Source: Candidatus Omnitrophota bacterium
GTDB taxonomy: Bacteria > Omnitrophota > Gorgyraeia > Gygaellales > Profunditerraquicolaceae
Reading direction: 5' to 3'
Assembly (NCBI GenBank): GCA_016867115.1
Contig: VGKG01000014.1
Coordinates: forward strand, 1-33,201
Length of the DNA stretch: 33,201 nt
Of this stretch, positions 22,761 to 31,419 are shown one piece after another; positions within the stretch are counted from its first letter, which is position 1; each line of letters opens with the position of its first letter. The notes beneath the pieces are model-generated. The model saw only the letters and a program-made list of their open reading frames with translations. It ran no database searches and was not told the DNA's origin. Both the position numbers and the translations under genes were made by a program.

Positions 22761-23254
22761 TGTGCCACCGCCTTCCAGGTCAATAGCCCCAGGCCGCAGA
22801 GCGTGGCGACGATCAGCCCGGCCACGATGACCCCCGCCGATATCGCCAGAAATGCGTACCTGAACCTTATTCTGAATAAAGTCGCAGCCACTATCCCGCT
22901 CCAGGCTCCGGTTATCGGCAGGGGTATGGCGACGAATATCGCAAGGCCGAGGGCCTCGTATTTCTGGACGGCGTCGGAGTTCCTCTTGGTGCGCTCGAAG
23001 AGCCAGTCAAAGAACTTCGACCAGGGCCTGAATCTTCTCAGGGCCTTTGATACCGGCTCGAATAATATGAGCGCCGGGGCGATGATAAGGCTATTGCCTA
23101 ATACCGCCAGCCAAAAGACCTTCCAGAAAGGGATGCCGTAATAGAGCCCCAGAGGTATCGCGCCCCTCAGCTCTGAGACGGGCAGTGCCCCGACAATAAC
23201 GACGATTATTTCTTTAGGCAGGCCGTTGAGCCAGTTTAATAAAACGTTTAGCAC
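22757..23254 (-). CDS. Small multidrug export-like membrane protein (COG2426 type)
   Basis: A 165-residue membrane protein with about four hydrophobic segments. The motif VGALPVSELRGAIPLGLYYG near the N-terminus is characteristic of the COG2426 'small multi-drug export' family, and AIPLPITGAWSGIVAATLF lies in the second half. Evidence for drug export is weak for this family as a whole; transport substrate is unknown. The start is GTG at 23254, directly after the pcm stop, with GGAGG about six bases upstream. It overlaps cobO by four bases. Confidence 0.85.
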   Translation of the reverse strand: MLNVLLNWLNGLPKEIIVVIVGALPVSELRGAIPLGLYYGIPFWKVFWLAVLGNSLIIAPALILFEPVSKALRRFRPWSKFFDWLFERTKRNSDAVQKYEALGLAIFVAIPLPITGAWSGIVAATLFRIRFRYAFLAISAGVIVAGLIVATLCGLGLLTWKAVAH

Positions 23255-23896
23255 CTATTCCCTCCAGCCGTATTTTCCCACCAATGGCACAAAGACGCAA
23301 CCGCAGATGGGAGTGGATTCGGCAGTGCCGGGCTTCTTTTCTATCAGGGTCAATACCTGACTGAAGCTCTCCCCGAGCGGCAAAAGCAGCCCGCCGTTTT
23401 CTTTTAACTGCTCAAGTAATGGCGTAGGCACGCTGGGGCTGGCGGCAGTGACGATGATCCGGTCAAAGGGGGCTTCTTCGGGCCAGCCTAATGTTCCGTC
23501 TCCCATCCGGATCTTGATGTTTTGGTATCCCAGATCTCTAAGGATCGATCCCGCATTTTTAGCCAGGCCCGGGAATCTTTCTATGGAAAAGACTTCTTTA
23601 GCCAGTTCTGCCAGGATCGCCGCCTGATAGCCTGAGCCGGTGCCGATCTCAAGGACTTTTTCTCTGCCGGTCAGCTTGAGGGACTCAGTCATCAGTGCTA
23701 CCATGTAAGGCTGGGAGATGGTCTGGCCTTCTCCGATAGGAAGCGGGTAGTCAGCGTAGGCATTGTTCCTTAATTCCTGGGGGATGAATCTGTGGCGTTC
23801 CACCTTTAAAAATGCCTTCAGCACCCGGCTATCGGTTATACCGCGGTTTGCGATCTGCTCGTCTACCATTCTTTTTCTTAGTGTTTCGTAGTCCAT
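23255..23896 (-). CDS. pcm: Protein-L-isoaspartate O-methyltransferase
   Basis: A 213-residue SAM-dependent methyltransferase that repairs isoaspartyl damage in proteins. Motif I VLEIGTGSGYQ lies at about 81-91, preceded by the family segment GEGQTISQPYMVALMTE, and followed by RMGDGTLGWPEEAPFDRIIVTAA and VPLVGKYGW. The ATG at 23896 overlaps the GT2 gene by 19 bases. It is followed by the COG2426 gene at once. Its place in an envelope operon is unusual but may only reflect operon drift. Confidence 0.95.
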   Translation of the reverse strand: MDYETLRKRMVDEQIANRGITDSRVLKAFLKVERHRFIPQELRNNAYADYPLPIGEGQTISQPYMVALMTESLKLTGREKVLEIGTGSGYQAAILAELAKEVFSIERFPGLAKNAGSILRDLGYQNIKIRMGDGTLGWPEEAPFDRIIVTAASPSVPTPLLEQLKENGGLLLPLGESFSQVLTLIEKKPGTAESTPICGCVFVPLVGKYGWRE

Positions 23897-24549
23897 AACT
23901 GCCCTATGATAAAGCGGATGAAGCGCAGCGAATCCAGGACCGGATGGATCCGGCTTATCTCTCCCACGTATACAGACTTGATGGGGACGGATTCTATCTT
24001 AAACCCCTGGCGAGATGCCTTGATCAGGAGCTCGGATTCGGTTTCGTATTTTGCGGTAGAGAGCCTTACTTTTTGCAGGACCTCTTTTTTGATCAGGCGG
24101 AAACCGCATTGGGTATCGGGGATATTTTGTCCGGCGACTCCTGAGATGAGCCAGGACATGAATTTATTGGTGGCTACCCGCACCAGGGGCATATTCCTGG
24201 TTTTGTGCATGCGGTTGCCGATTAAGATAGCGCTGTCTGAGGCTTCAGCCAGCCTCAGGAACGAATTTATTTCTTCCGGCAGGTGCTGTCCGTCCCCGTC
24301 CATGGTGACCACTGCATCATAGCCGTTTGAGAGCGCATAATCAAAACCCTTGATGAGGGATGCGCCCTTTCCTTCATTCTGCGTGCTTTCAATAAGTAGC
24401 GCCCCGCTCTCCCGGGCGATCTTGGCGGTATTATCTTCTGAGCCGTCATCCACCACCAGGCAATCCAGCCCGTATTGGCGGATGGAGCGCACGATCCCGG
24501 AGATCTCCCGGGATTCGTTGTATGTGGGGATGATAATACAGGTGCGCAT
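23878..24549 (-). CDS. Family 2 glycosyltransferase (polyprenol-phosphate sugar transferase type)
   Basis: A GT2 protein of about 223 residues without clear membrane segments. Motifs: IIIPTYNES near the N-terminus, LVVDDGSEDNT, VVTMDGDGQHLPEEI, QCGFRLIKKEVL and TESELLIKASRQGF. The DGDGQH pattern resembles dolichol/undecaprenyl-phosphate mannosyl or glucosyl transferases, which charge a lipid carrier for envelope glycan synthesis. I prefer the ATG at 24549, next to the acyltransferase stop; the ATG at 24585 adds 12 residues overlapping that gene and has no ribosome site. Confidence 0.88.
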   Translation of the reverse strand: MRTCIIIPTYNESREISGIVRSIRQYGLDCLVVDDGSEDNTAKIARESGALLIESTQNEGKGASLIKGFDYALSNGYDAVVTMDGDGQHLPEEINSFLRLAEASDSAILIGNRMHKTRNMPLVRVATNKFMSWLISGVAGQNIPDTQCGFRLIKKEVLQKVRLSTAKYETESELLIKASRQGFKIESVPIKSVYVGEISRIHPVLDSLRFIRFIIGQLWTTKH

Positions 24550-24551
24550 AT

Positions 24552-25409
24552 CTATTCTATCCAGTATCTTCTGAACATGTACCATTGATCAGGGTACTTC
24601 CTGACATATCCTTCAAGCAGTATTTTATAACTGACCACGACCTCTTTAATGACCTTTTCTTTATCTTCACCGGCGGTAAACTCAAGAGGCTTTTCCATCC
24701 TCAGGGTAAAGGTATCATCGGGATTTCTAACCAGAAATCCGGGGATGATCTTTGCCCCGGTCTTCAGGGCAAGCGCTGCCGGCCCCTGCGGAAAGGCCGT
24801 GGGCTTGCCGAAGAAGTCAATGACCACACCCTTCTCGTTAAAGACCCGGTCGCCTACCAGCGCAAGCACCTTATTCTGCTTCAGGACGTCGAGGGATGCC
24901 CTCACAGCCCGGCCGAGAGGTATCACCTTAACGCCTTTCCTCTCCCTTTGAAAATTAAAGAAATCATCCACTTTTTTATCTTTATGAGGAAGCGCTACGG
25001 CGTAGAAAGAGTAACCTAAGAGCGAAATGACCGCGCCTCCCAGCTCCCAGTTTCCGATGTGCGCGGTGAGGGCAATGGCGCCGGACCCTGCGGCAAGCGC
25101 TTCGTCAAAGAAATGCCTGTTCTCTACCCGGATATATTTTTTTATATAATCTGCGTCAATTTTTTCAAAGCGGAAAAAATCGGCCAGGTACTTGGCAAAA
25201 TTCCTGAAGACCTCTTTTCTAATCTTGCCGATCTCCCGTTCGTTCTTCTGCGGAAATATCGCTTTCAGGTTTTCGCTGACCTCTTTCTTATCGCGCGCGG
25301 CAAACAGATAATGCAGGTCAGAGATTAAAACTGCAAATTTATAGACTATTTTTAGCGGCAGCGACAGGGCAAGCAATTGCCCTGTCCGGTAGAGGCGGTA
25401 ATTAACCAT
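24552..25409 (-). CDS. LpxL/HtrB-family lipid acyltransferase
   Basis: About 285 residues of the lysophospholipid-acyltransferase superfamily, LpxL/HtrB branch, which adds secondary acyl chains to lipid A. The catalytic HxxxxE motif is HIGNWE (about H117-E122). Other blocks are PHKDKKVDDFFNFQRERKG, VLALVGDRVF, TAFPQGPAALALKTGAKIIP and the ending YPDQWYMFRRYW. I prefer the ATG at 25409; a TTG at 25421 would add four residues and overlap the upstream gene by 11 bases. Preceded by an MGDG-synthase-like gene and followed by a GT2 gene, it suggests an outer-membrane glycolipid cluster. Confidence 0.92.
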   Translation of the reverse strand: MVNYRLYRTGQLLALSLPLKIVYKFAVLISDLHYLFAARDKKEVSENLKAIFPQKNEREIGKIRKEVFRNFAKYLADFFRFEKIDADYIKKYIRVENRHFFDEALAAGSGAIALTAHIGNWELGGAVISLLGYSFYAVALPHKDKKVDDFFNFQRERKGVKVIPLGRAVRASLDVLKQNKVLALVGDRVFNEKGVVIDFFGKPTAFPQGPAALALKTGAKIIPGFLVRNPDDTFTLRMEKPLEFTAGEDKEKVIKEVVVSYKILLEGYVRKYPDQWYMFRRYWIE

Positions 25410-25410
25410 G

Positions 25411-26523
25411 CTAAAGTCCAAGCAGCAGCCGCGCGATATCCATGCTGGCCAAGGGTTTCGCTATTTTTGCGCAGGCTAAGCTTAAGCTTTTCAATTTTTC
25501 GGGATTTGCGAATAGATCATCGACTACCTTCCCTAATTCTTCGGGTTCTTCCACCTTGATCGCCGCGCCCTTTTCCGTAAGGTAGGCAGTATTATTTGCT
25601 TCCTGGCCGGGGATGGGCTTAAGGATGATCATAGGCAGTTTTTTCGCCAGGACCTCGGCGGTAGTCACCCCTCCCGGCTTTGAGATGATGAGGTCGGAGA
25701 CAGACATCAGCTTATGGATATAGTCGACGAAACCCAAAAGCAGGATCTTTTTATTGAACCCGCTGACTTTTTTATTTAATGAATTATAGAGTTTTTTATT
25801 CGCGCCGGCAACGATTATTTCCTGGATGGGGGATTTCAGTTTATCCAGGGATTTGATCACCGCGTTTATCGGGCCCAGGCCGTGGCTGCCGCCCATGATC
25901 AGGATGATCGGGTTACCCGGATCAAGGCCTAGTTCCCGGCAGATGCGCGCTTTATCCTGAGGCTCATTGAACTTGGGGTCAAAAGGGATGCCGAACGGCT
26001 TGATCCTTTCCTGCGGGACGCCTTTTTCCGCCATGCGCAGCTTTACGTCTTCTGAAGGAGCGATATAATGGTCGACTTTTTCGTATATCCAGTAAGAGTG
26101 GGGCACGAAGTCAGTAAGCACCGCCACAAGCGGCAGGCCGGAGTTAAAGAATTCCTTATAGCCGGCCACCATCCCGCAGGGATAGGCCTGGGTACAGGCG
26201 ACTGCATCGGGTTTAAACTCCTCAAAGAGCTTTTTTAACTTTTGTGAATTATGACGGTTCACCTTTTTTTTTATCTTTTCCAGGCGCCTGCTGATCTTAG
26301 GGTTGTCATACAGGTAATTCCAGATGAGCGGCATCTTCTGGATCACGCCCATGTAGATCTTATTGATGATCTTTTCCGACACGGGGTTAGTGTAATGAAA
26401 GGCGTTTATCCCCATCACCTCTGCCTGCGGGTCAAGGCTCTTGATCGCCTTTTCTATGGCTTCGGCAGCGCTGCGGTGGCCGGAGACTTCGGAGATGAAC
26501 ATCAGTATGATGCGCTTAGGCAT
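25411..26523 (-). CDS. MGDG-synthase/UgtP-like glycolipid glycosyltransferase
   Basis: A 370-residue GT28-type enzyme. The N-terminal MGDG-synthase half has EVSGHRSAAEAIEKAI and the TNPVSEKIINKIYMG region. The C-terminal half has ILIMGGSHGLGPI, LLGFVDYIHKLMSVSDLII, SKPGGVTTAEVLAKKLP and PIPGQEANNTAYL. Relatives transfer galactose or glucose from UDP-sugars to diacylglycerol at the inner face of the membrane. Sugar and acceptor cannot be told apart from MurG-like activity without experiment, but the N-terminal domain argues against MurG. The ATG at 26523 follows the HD-GYP stop by two bases. Confidence 0.9.
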   Translation of the reverse strand: MPKRIILMFISEVSGHRSAAEAIEKAIKSLDPQAEVMGINAFHYTNPVSEKIINKIYMGVIQKMPLIWNYLYDNPKISRRLEKIKKKVNRHNSQKLKKLFEEFKPDAVACTQAYPCGMVAGYKEFFNSGLPLVAVLTDFVPHSYWIYEKVDHYIAPSEDVKLRMAEKGVPQERIKPFGIPFDPKFNEPQDKARICRELGLDPGNPIILIMGGSHGLGPINAVIKSLDKLKSPIQEIIVAGANKKLYNSLNKKVSGFNKKILLLGFVDYIHKLMSVSDLIISKPGGVTTAEVLAKKLPMIILKPIPGQEANNTAYLTEKGAAIKVEEPEELGKVVDDLFANPEKLKSLSLACAKIAKPLASMDIARLLLGL

Positions 26524-26525
26524 GG

Positions 26526-27692
26526 TTAAACTTTTTTCTCCCGGTAAAGTTCGATCAGGGCCCGGGCAATGCGGCTGTCAAACTGGGAGCCGCTTACCCT
26601 TTCGATCTCCGCGATTGCCTCCTCTTTGCTCAGGCCTTTGCGGTAAGGCCGGTCAGTGATCATGGCGTCAAAGGTGTCTGCCACGGAGATGATGGCGGCA
26701 ATGAGGGGGATCTGTTCGCCCTTCAGCCCTTCCGGATAACCTGAGCCGTCGTATTTTTCGTGGTGGTATTTTACCCCGAGCACGGATTCGCCAAGCTCCT
26801 TTATCGGAGAAAGGATCGTCTCTCCCACTAAGGGATGCTCCTCCATGCGCTTTTTCTCCGCTTCGTTTAAAGAGGCGTCTTTATTTAATATGGATTCAGG
26901 GATTCCGATCTTTCCGATATCGTGCAGCAGGCCGGCGATATGCAGCTGTTCCAGGAACTCCTGGTCGAAACTGACGATATTCCTTTCTTTTAGCCTTTCT
27001 GCGATAGCCAGGCTTAGGTTCGTCACCCGCGCTGTGTGGCCGTGGGTGTAGTGGTCCTTGGCGTCGATCGCCGCAGCCAGGGCTACGGTGGTGTGCAGGA
27101 AGAGCCGCTTATTCTTCTCTAGTTCCTCTTGGAGGTCGGTGAAGAGCTGGGCATTGCGTATGGCCATGGCTACATCCGAGGCCAGGGCGACGAAAAAGTC
27201 GAGCACTTCTCTGCGGAAGTTGTGCCCGCTTTTTTTCCGTCCCAGGAGCAGAAGCCCCAGGAGCTCGTTACGGAAATACGCGGGGATGCAGGCGGTAGCC
27301 TCGAATATTTCCATCTGGTAGAGGGCGCCTTTAAGCGACTTTTTAAGCGCCGCTGAGGCGGTCTTAGATTTTAATATTTTTTTGATCTTATCAAAGATAA
27401 TGACGCGCCGGTCAAAGGCATGCTGTTGCGGTGGGTCCCGGAAGAGGCTGATCAGCGGGTTATCCGCGTCCATGCGGGCGTACCCTTTAGGTATCTTTAA
27501 TCCCTGTGCCCCGCGGGAGACAGTCAGGACATAGGTATCCCTTGCCTTATCGCGCAAAAGTATGCCGGCATGCTTTATCCGGACTTTCTGGACGATCGTG
27601 CGCACGATCATGCGGATCAATGATTCCGGCTCATGCACCAGGATCATTGTCTTAGCCGCGTCTTCAAGTTCTTTCTTGTAATCTAGGGACAT
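26526..27692 (-). CDS. GAF plus HD-GYP domain protein (cyclic-di-GMP phosphodiesterase)
   Basis: A 388-residue protein with a GAF region (about 15-180), a helical linker and an HD-GYP domain (about 195-385). The HD pair is at 257-258 in LLHDIGKIGIPESIL, and the second signature YHHEKYDGSGYPEGLKG (about 309-325) is canonical, with Asp. This predicts active cyclic-di-GMP hydrolysis in the cytoplasm, controlled by a ligand of the GAF domain. It follows the response regulator gene by eight bases, so the pair probably forms one signalling module beside the secretin genes. Confidence 0.9.
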   Translation of the reverse strand: MSLDYKKELEDAAKTMILVHEPESLIRMIVRTIVQKVRIKHAGILLRDKARDTYVLTVSRGAQGLKIPKGYARMDADNPLISLFRDPPQQHAFDRRVIIFDKIKKILKSKTASAALKKSLKGALYQMEIFEATACIPAYFRNELLGLLLLGRKKSGHNFRREVLDFFVALASDVAMAIRNAQLFTDLQEELEKNKRLFLHTTVALAAAIDAKDHYTHGHTARVTNLSLAIAERLKERNIVSFDQEFLEQLHIAGLLHDIGKIGIPESILNKDASLNEAEKKRMEEHPLVGETILSPIKELGESVLGVKYHHEKYDGSGYPEGLKGEQIPLIAAIISVADTFDAMITDRPYRKGLSKEEAIAEIERVSGSQFDSRIARALIELYREKKV

Positions 27693-27700
27693 AGCTTGGA

Positions 27701-28078
27701 TTATTTGTCAGGCTGAGATAATTTTTCCAGGACCACCTTCTCCAATTCGTCCAGTTCCAGGGGCTTATGGATATATGCCAGCGCCCCCAGTTTCAGGCAG
27801 GTGTCCAGATTCCCCTCGGCCTCCGGCTTTGTCCCGGTGACCATGATCACTTTCAGGTCTTCGGCGATTTGTTTCAGGCGCCGCAGCGTTTCGATCCCGT
27901 CTATGCCGCCCATTTTGATATCCAGGAGCACCAGGTCAGGCCTGTTTTTTCCCACGATGGCGATGGCTTCCTCCCCGCTTGCGGCGGTAGCGCAGTCGAT
28001 CTTGCGCTTGCGGAAGAAATTGGCCGCGAAATCGCGCACATCCGCTTCGTCGTCAACGATAAGCATCTTTTTTGCCAT
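27701..28078 (-). CDS. Single-domain response regulator (CheY-like receiver)
   Basis: A 125-residue stand-alone receiver domain. Acidic residues are in LIVDDEADVR, the phospho-acceptor is D53 in LVLLDIKMGGIDG, the switch Thr is in MVTGT, and the conserved Lys is in IHKPLE. No output domain exists, so it acts by protein contact, perhaps with the adjacent HD-GYP protein or a remote histidine kinase. The ATG at 28078 has AGGAC/GAGGACA upstream, and it lies 11 bases after the secretin stop. Confidence 0.9.
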   Translation of the reverse strand: MAKKMLIVDDEADVRDFAANFFRKRKIDCATAASGEEAIAIVGKNRPDLVLLDIKMGGIDGIETLRRLKQIAEDLKVIMVTGTKPEAEGNLDTCLKLGALAYIHKPLELDELEKVVLEKLSQPDK

Positions 28079-28089
28079 GTTGTCCTCTC

Positions 28090-29970
28090 CTATTCGTATG
28101 CCAGGCTCATCTTAAAGACTTCTTCTTTTTTCTCTGCTCCTTGCGGAAAAGCGGGGAATGGCGAGGCGTCTTTGACAGCCTTGACCGCAAAGGGCACCAG
28201 CGTGTAATCCGTGGCGCCGGTGATCTGCGGATCTTCCTTCAGGTTCCCGTCCGCAGTTATCCTGAAATAGAGGCTCACTATTCCTTTTATATTGCCCTCC
28301 GGAGGATTGGTCCTGGCGATCTCGTTGATCCGTTCAAGGATGGCCTTGTTGTAATCGATATCCGTTTCCTGCCGGGAGAAAGCCAGGGCTTCTGCCTGCC
28401 TGGATTCGGAGAATCTCTCGGTGACGATCTTTCCCTTTACCATATCCGCGACCACCCCTTCCTTAGGCCTTATCTCGCTAAAGTCGGTATATGAGGTCTC
28501 TCCGGTCATTACATGGGGGGTGAGCAGGATGACCAGCTCTGACTTGGTCAGTTCATCGGAGGTATTGCGGAAAAAAAATCCGATTCCCGGTATGTCTCCG
28601 AGCAGCGGTATCTTCTTCACCGTCTTTTTGCGCTGGTCTTTTCTCAGGCCTCCGATGATGATGGTCACGCCGTCTTTAATAGTGACCGTAGTCTCCGCCT
28701 CCGAAGTGGTCACGATGGGGATCTCTGTTTCCTGGTCTTCGGAGAGGATCTTTTTAGTCTCCGAAGAACTTATCTCCGGCTTGATCTTCATGGTGATAAA
28801 ACCTTGCGGGTTTATGGTCGGGGTCACGTAGAGCTTTATGCCTACGTCCACGAAGTTCACGCTCTGGGAAGTGACTGTCTGGCCGCTTGCCCCCTGGGAG
28901 GTGGTGGAGGTGATGTATGCCTCTTTAGTCCCGACCAGGATCTTTGCCTCCTGATTGTTCAGGGCCATGATCCGGGGGCTGGAGAGGATCTTTGTGTCGC
29001 CTATAGTGCGCAGAAGGTCAAGTATGCCCTTATATTTTCCCTCCTGCTTGGGGGTCTGGTCGGTAAGCGCGTTAAAGACCGCTGTGCCTACGCTGATCTT
29101 ATTGGGGCTGCTGGCGGGGATCGAAGAGATAAGCCGGACGTTTTTCTTAAGCCAGTAGTCCCAATCCACCCCCATCTGGAAGGCGTCTGAAGGTTTTATT
29201 TCCACGATCTGCGCGTCGATGAGCACCTGCATGCCTTTTTCGTCAAAGGCGCTGATGATCTTTGACAGTTCATTCAGTTTGTCCGGGTAATCGGTGATCG
29301 CGATCTTGTTCGTGCGTTCATCGACTTTTACTGAGCCTACGCCTTTGGAGACAGATTCCTGAAGCTTGGGGCTCAGTTTATCCGCGGGAGCATAATTAAG
29401 GCTGAACACGCGCGTCTCAAGCGGCATGTCTGTTTTTTTGATGAACTCCTCCATGTCCGCTACAGCCTGGGGCGAATCAATGAGGACTACGGTGTTTGAA
29501 GCCTCGTCTGCTACGATCCTGCCGATATTAGTCTTGATCTGGTTCAGGGCGCGCGAGAGGTCGGCGGCCTTTGCGTATTTAAGGCTGATGATCTTCGCCT
29601 GTTTTTTATCCTGGAAGCGCTCTCCGTAGATGAGCTCGTAGTCGCGCTGGGTCATGACATTCACGATCCCGGCCTTGGTCTCATAGGCCAGGTCATTGGC
29701 CAATAGGATGATCTCAAAGGCGTCCCAGATCCCCACGTCCTTAAGGAAGATGGTCACCCTGCCGGTGACGTTTTTGCCTACGACAATATTCATTCCGGCA
29801 CGCATGGAGAGCATCTTCAGCACATCCACGATATCCATGCCTTTTATATCCAGCGATATCTTTTGTTGCGCGGGGGAGGATATTTCCGGAGGGCTCTGCT
29901 CCTGGGCAGGGGCGGAAGTGACGGCAGACAAAGACAGGGCGATAAGTACGAAAATTGATCTGATTTTCAT
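28090..29970 (-). CDS. Secretin with TonB-like C-terminal domain
   Basis: A 626-residue outer-membrane channel protein. Signal peptide about 1-22; a secretin/TonB short N-terminal domain (about 37-105, DIVDVLKMLSMRAGMNIVVG); two N1-type domains (about 125-270); the secretin pore (about 280-500) with PRIMALNNQEAKILVG, TIIIGGLRKDQ and PLLGDIPGIGFFFRN. About 540-626 is a TonB C-terminal-like domain (VSLYFRITADGNLKEDPQIT, SPFPAFPQG), matching the pattern of the TonB at 19162. Such a domain is not part of usual secretins. The start at 29970 has AGGAGG five bases upstream; the longer frame to 30009 lacks this. Neighbours are an ExeA-like ATPase and a GspC/PilP-like protein. Confidence 0.93.
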   Translation of the reverse strand: MKIRSIFVLIALSLSAVTSAPAQEQSPPEISSPAQQKISLDIKGMDIVDVLKMLSMRAGMNIVVGKNVTGRVTIFLKDVGIWDAFEIILLANDLAYETKAGIVNVMTQRDYELIYGERFQDKKQAKIISLKYAKAADLSRALNQIKTNIGRIVADEASNTVVLIDSPQAVADMEEFIKKTDMPLETRVFSLNYAPADKLSPKLQESVSKGVGSVKVDERTNKIAITDYPDKLNELSKIISAFDEKGMQVLIDAQIVEIKPSDAFQMGVDWDYWLKKNVRLISSIPASSPNKISVGTAVFNALTDQTPKQEGKYKGILDLLRTIGDTKILSSPRIMALNNQEAKILVGTKEAYITSTTSQGASGQTVTSQSVNFVDVGIKLYVTPTINPQGFITMKIKPEISSSETKKILSEDQETEIPIVTTSEAETTVTIKDGVTIIIGGLRKDQRKKTVKKIPLLGDIPGIGFFFRNTSDELTKSELVILLTPHVMTGETSYTDFSEIRPKEGVVADMVKGKIVTERFSESRQAEALAFSRQETDIDYNKAILERINEIARTNPPEGNIKGIVSLYFRITADGNLKEDPQITGATDYTLVPFAVKAVKDASPFPAFPQGAEKKEEVFKMSLAYE

Positions 29971-29992
29971 GCGGCCTCCTTTTTGAGGGAAA

Positions 29993-30604
29993 CTATAAAT
30001 AAAGTTCAAAACGCGTCCCCCGGTAATTAAGGATGATCTTGCCTTCTTTTATGTCTTCCACCTGGAACTCTCCGAAAGACTGCCCTTTGGTGACGTAGTA
30101 TGTCTTTTGCGCTTTTTTATCTTCGATGATCGCCTGGGGATTATCCCCGGCGATGATGCCTACCAGGCTGATATCCTTGATCAGGTCTGCGGCAGCCTGT
30201 CCGATCGGGGCCTGGGCCTCTTGTGCCGGGCTGGTAAAGAGCTGGCGGCCCCCGGTGACTTCAAGATAATATTCAAAGGGCCTGATCTCTTCTTTGATGC
30301 TTATTTTTTCGTCGGTGATTTTTTTGGGCGTGATTTTGGGCAGCAGGGGCCTCTTCAATCCGAAAAACGGCCAGATAAGGGATAAGGCAAGGTAAATGCA
30401 GGAAGCCCCCAGCGCAAGCGGGATAAGCTTTTTCGGACCGCTGACATTAGGGAATTTTTTTAAGGAGAAGGGCGGCACAAACCCGGTGGGTTGGCCTTTA
30501 TCTACTTTTGCGGTTGAACCGGACGCAGAGACTGTTGCTGCCGGTTTTTTCTGGCCGCGGATGAGCCTCAGGAGTTTTTCTTCGGGGGAGACATTATCCC
30601 TCAT
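29993..30604 (-). CDS. Inner-membrane GspC/PilP-like protein
   Basis: A 203-residue bitopic membrane protein: basic cytoplasmic N-terminus, one transmembrane helix (about 60-81), and a periplasmic domain. The C-terminal part (LVGIIAGDNPQAIIEDK, YYVTKGQSFGEFQVEDI, KIILNYRGTRFEL) resembles the HR domain of GspC or the PilP fold that contacts a secretin. Sequence similarity is weak and no formal match can be claimed. It overlaps the ExeA-like gene by four bases (ATGA) and precedes the secretin gene by 22 bases, which supports a secretin-partner role. Confidence 0.7.
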   Translation of the reverse strand: MRDNVSPEEKLLRLIRGQKKPAATVSASGSTAKVDKGQPTGFVPPFSLKKFPNVSGPKKLIPLALGASCIYLALSLIWPFFGLKRPLLPKITPKKITDEKISIKEEIRPFEYYLEVTGGRQLFTSPAQEAQAPIGQAAADLIKDISLVGIIAGDNPQAIIEDKKAQKTYYVTKGQSFGEFQVEDIKEGKIILNYRGTRFELYL

Positions 30605-31419
30605 GTATTTACCTCCTGGCTGATCAGGCTGTTGACTATCTGGTCATCCACCATGAGCCGCTCCTTCATCACCGCGGTCTCCAGTGAGTCGTGGCTGAGC
30701 ATGGCAATGCGCCGGGGGTAGCCTTGAGTGCGCTGGTAGATCAGCCTGACCGCTTCGTCAGTAAAGAGGCTGACCGGATTATTATATCCGGCCTGCCTGA
30801 GCCTGAACTCGATCATCTCTTTTGTCTCGTTCTCATCAAGAGGGTTGATGGTGTACTTCAGGGCGACGCGGTCCATGAAGTTGCGGATGCGTTTGATGCG
30901 CGGCAGAAGCTCGGTCTGGGCCAGGATCACCAGCTGCAGCAGTTTGAACTCGTTCGTCTCGTAATTCAGGAGCATCCTTAAGACTTCGAGGTTCTCAGTA
31001 GTGATCTTCTGGCCTTCGTCAATCAGCATGACCACGGTTTTATTTTCTTCCACCCCTTTCTGGAAGAGGTATTTTTCGAGCGCCTCTTTGAAGTCGATCG
31101 TGGATTTGAATGTTGGCTCGATGTTAAACATCTTCACCAGTGAGAGCAGGAATTGGAACTCGGATTTGTGGCTGGGGTCCAGGATCATATGGAACACAAA
31201 GTCATGTTCGTCTTTGAACGCCTGTAAGAGCGTGCGCAGCAGCGTGGTCTTTCCTGTCCCTACGTCGCCGATAATAAGGTTGAGCCCCCTGCGCAGGCGC
31301 AGGCTTATTTCGAGGCGCTTGAGCGCGGTGTAATGGCTGGTGGAATGATAGAAAAACTGGGGATCAGGGCTGGTGGAAAAGGGTTCTTTTTCAAGGCCGA
31401 ATGATCTATAATAGCTCAT
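30601..31419 (-). CDS. ExeA/GspA-like AAA ATPase
   Basis: A 272-residue ATPase. Walker A is GDVGTGKTT (51-59), Walker B VVMLIDEGQ (D134, E135), and FGLEKEPFSTSPDPQFFY is the characteristic ExeA start. The C-terminal Arg-rich helix TQGYPRRIAMLSHDS is also typical. ExeA family members help secretins assemble through peptidoglycan, or act in type IV pilus or DNA-related ATPase roles; this protein lacks a peptidoglycan-binding domain and any transmembrane segment. The start ATG at 31419 overlaps the MerR-type gene by 14 bases. Confidence 0.92.
   Translation of the reverse strand: MSYYRSFGLEKEPFSTSPDPQFFYHSTSHYTALKRLEISLRLRRGLNLIIGDVGTGKTTLLRTLLQAFKDEHDFVFHMILDPSHKSEFQFLLSLVKMFNIEPTFKSTIDFKEALEKYLFQKGVEENKTVVMLIDEGQKITTENLEVLRMLLNYETNEFKLLQLVILAQTELLPRIKRIRNFMDRVALKYTINPLDENETKEMIEFRLRQAGYNNPVSLFTDEAVRLIYQRTQGYPRRIAMLSHDSLETAVMKERLMVDDQIVNSLISQEVNT

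Noticed and set aside
29971..30009. Upstream start for the secretin at 30009
   Set aside because: It would overlap the GspC/PilP-like gene and put 13 residues before the signal peptide; the start at 29970 has AGGAGG at ideal spacing.
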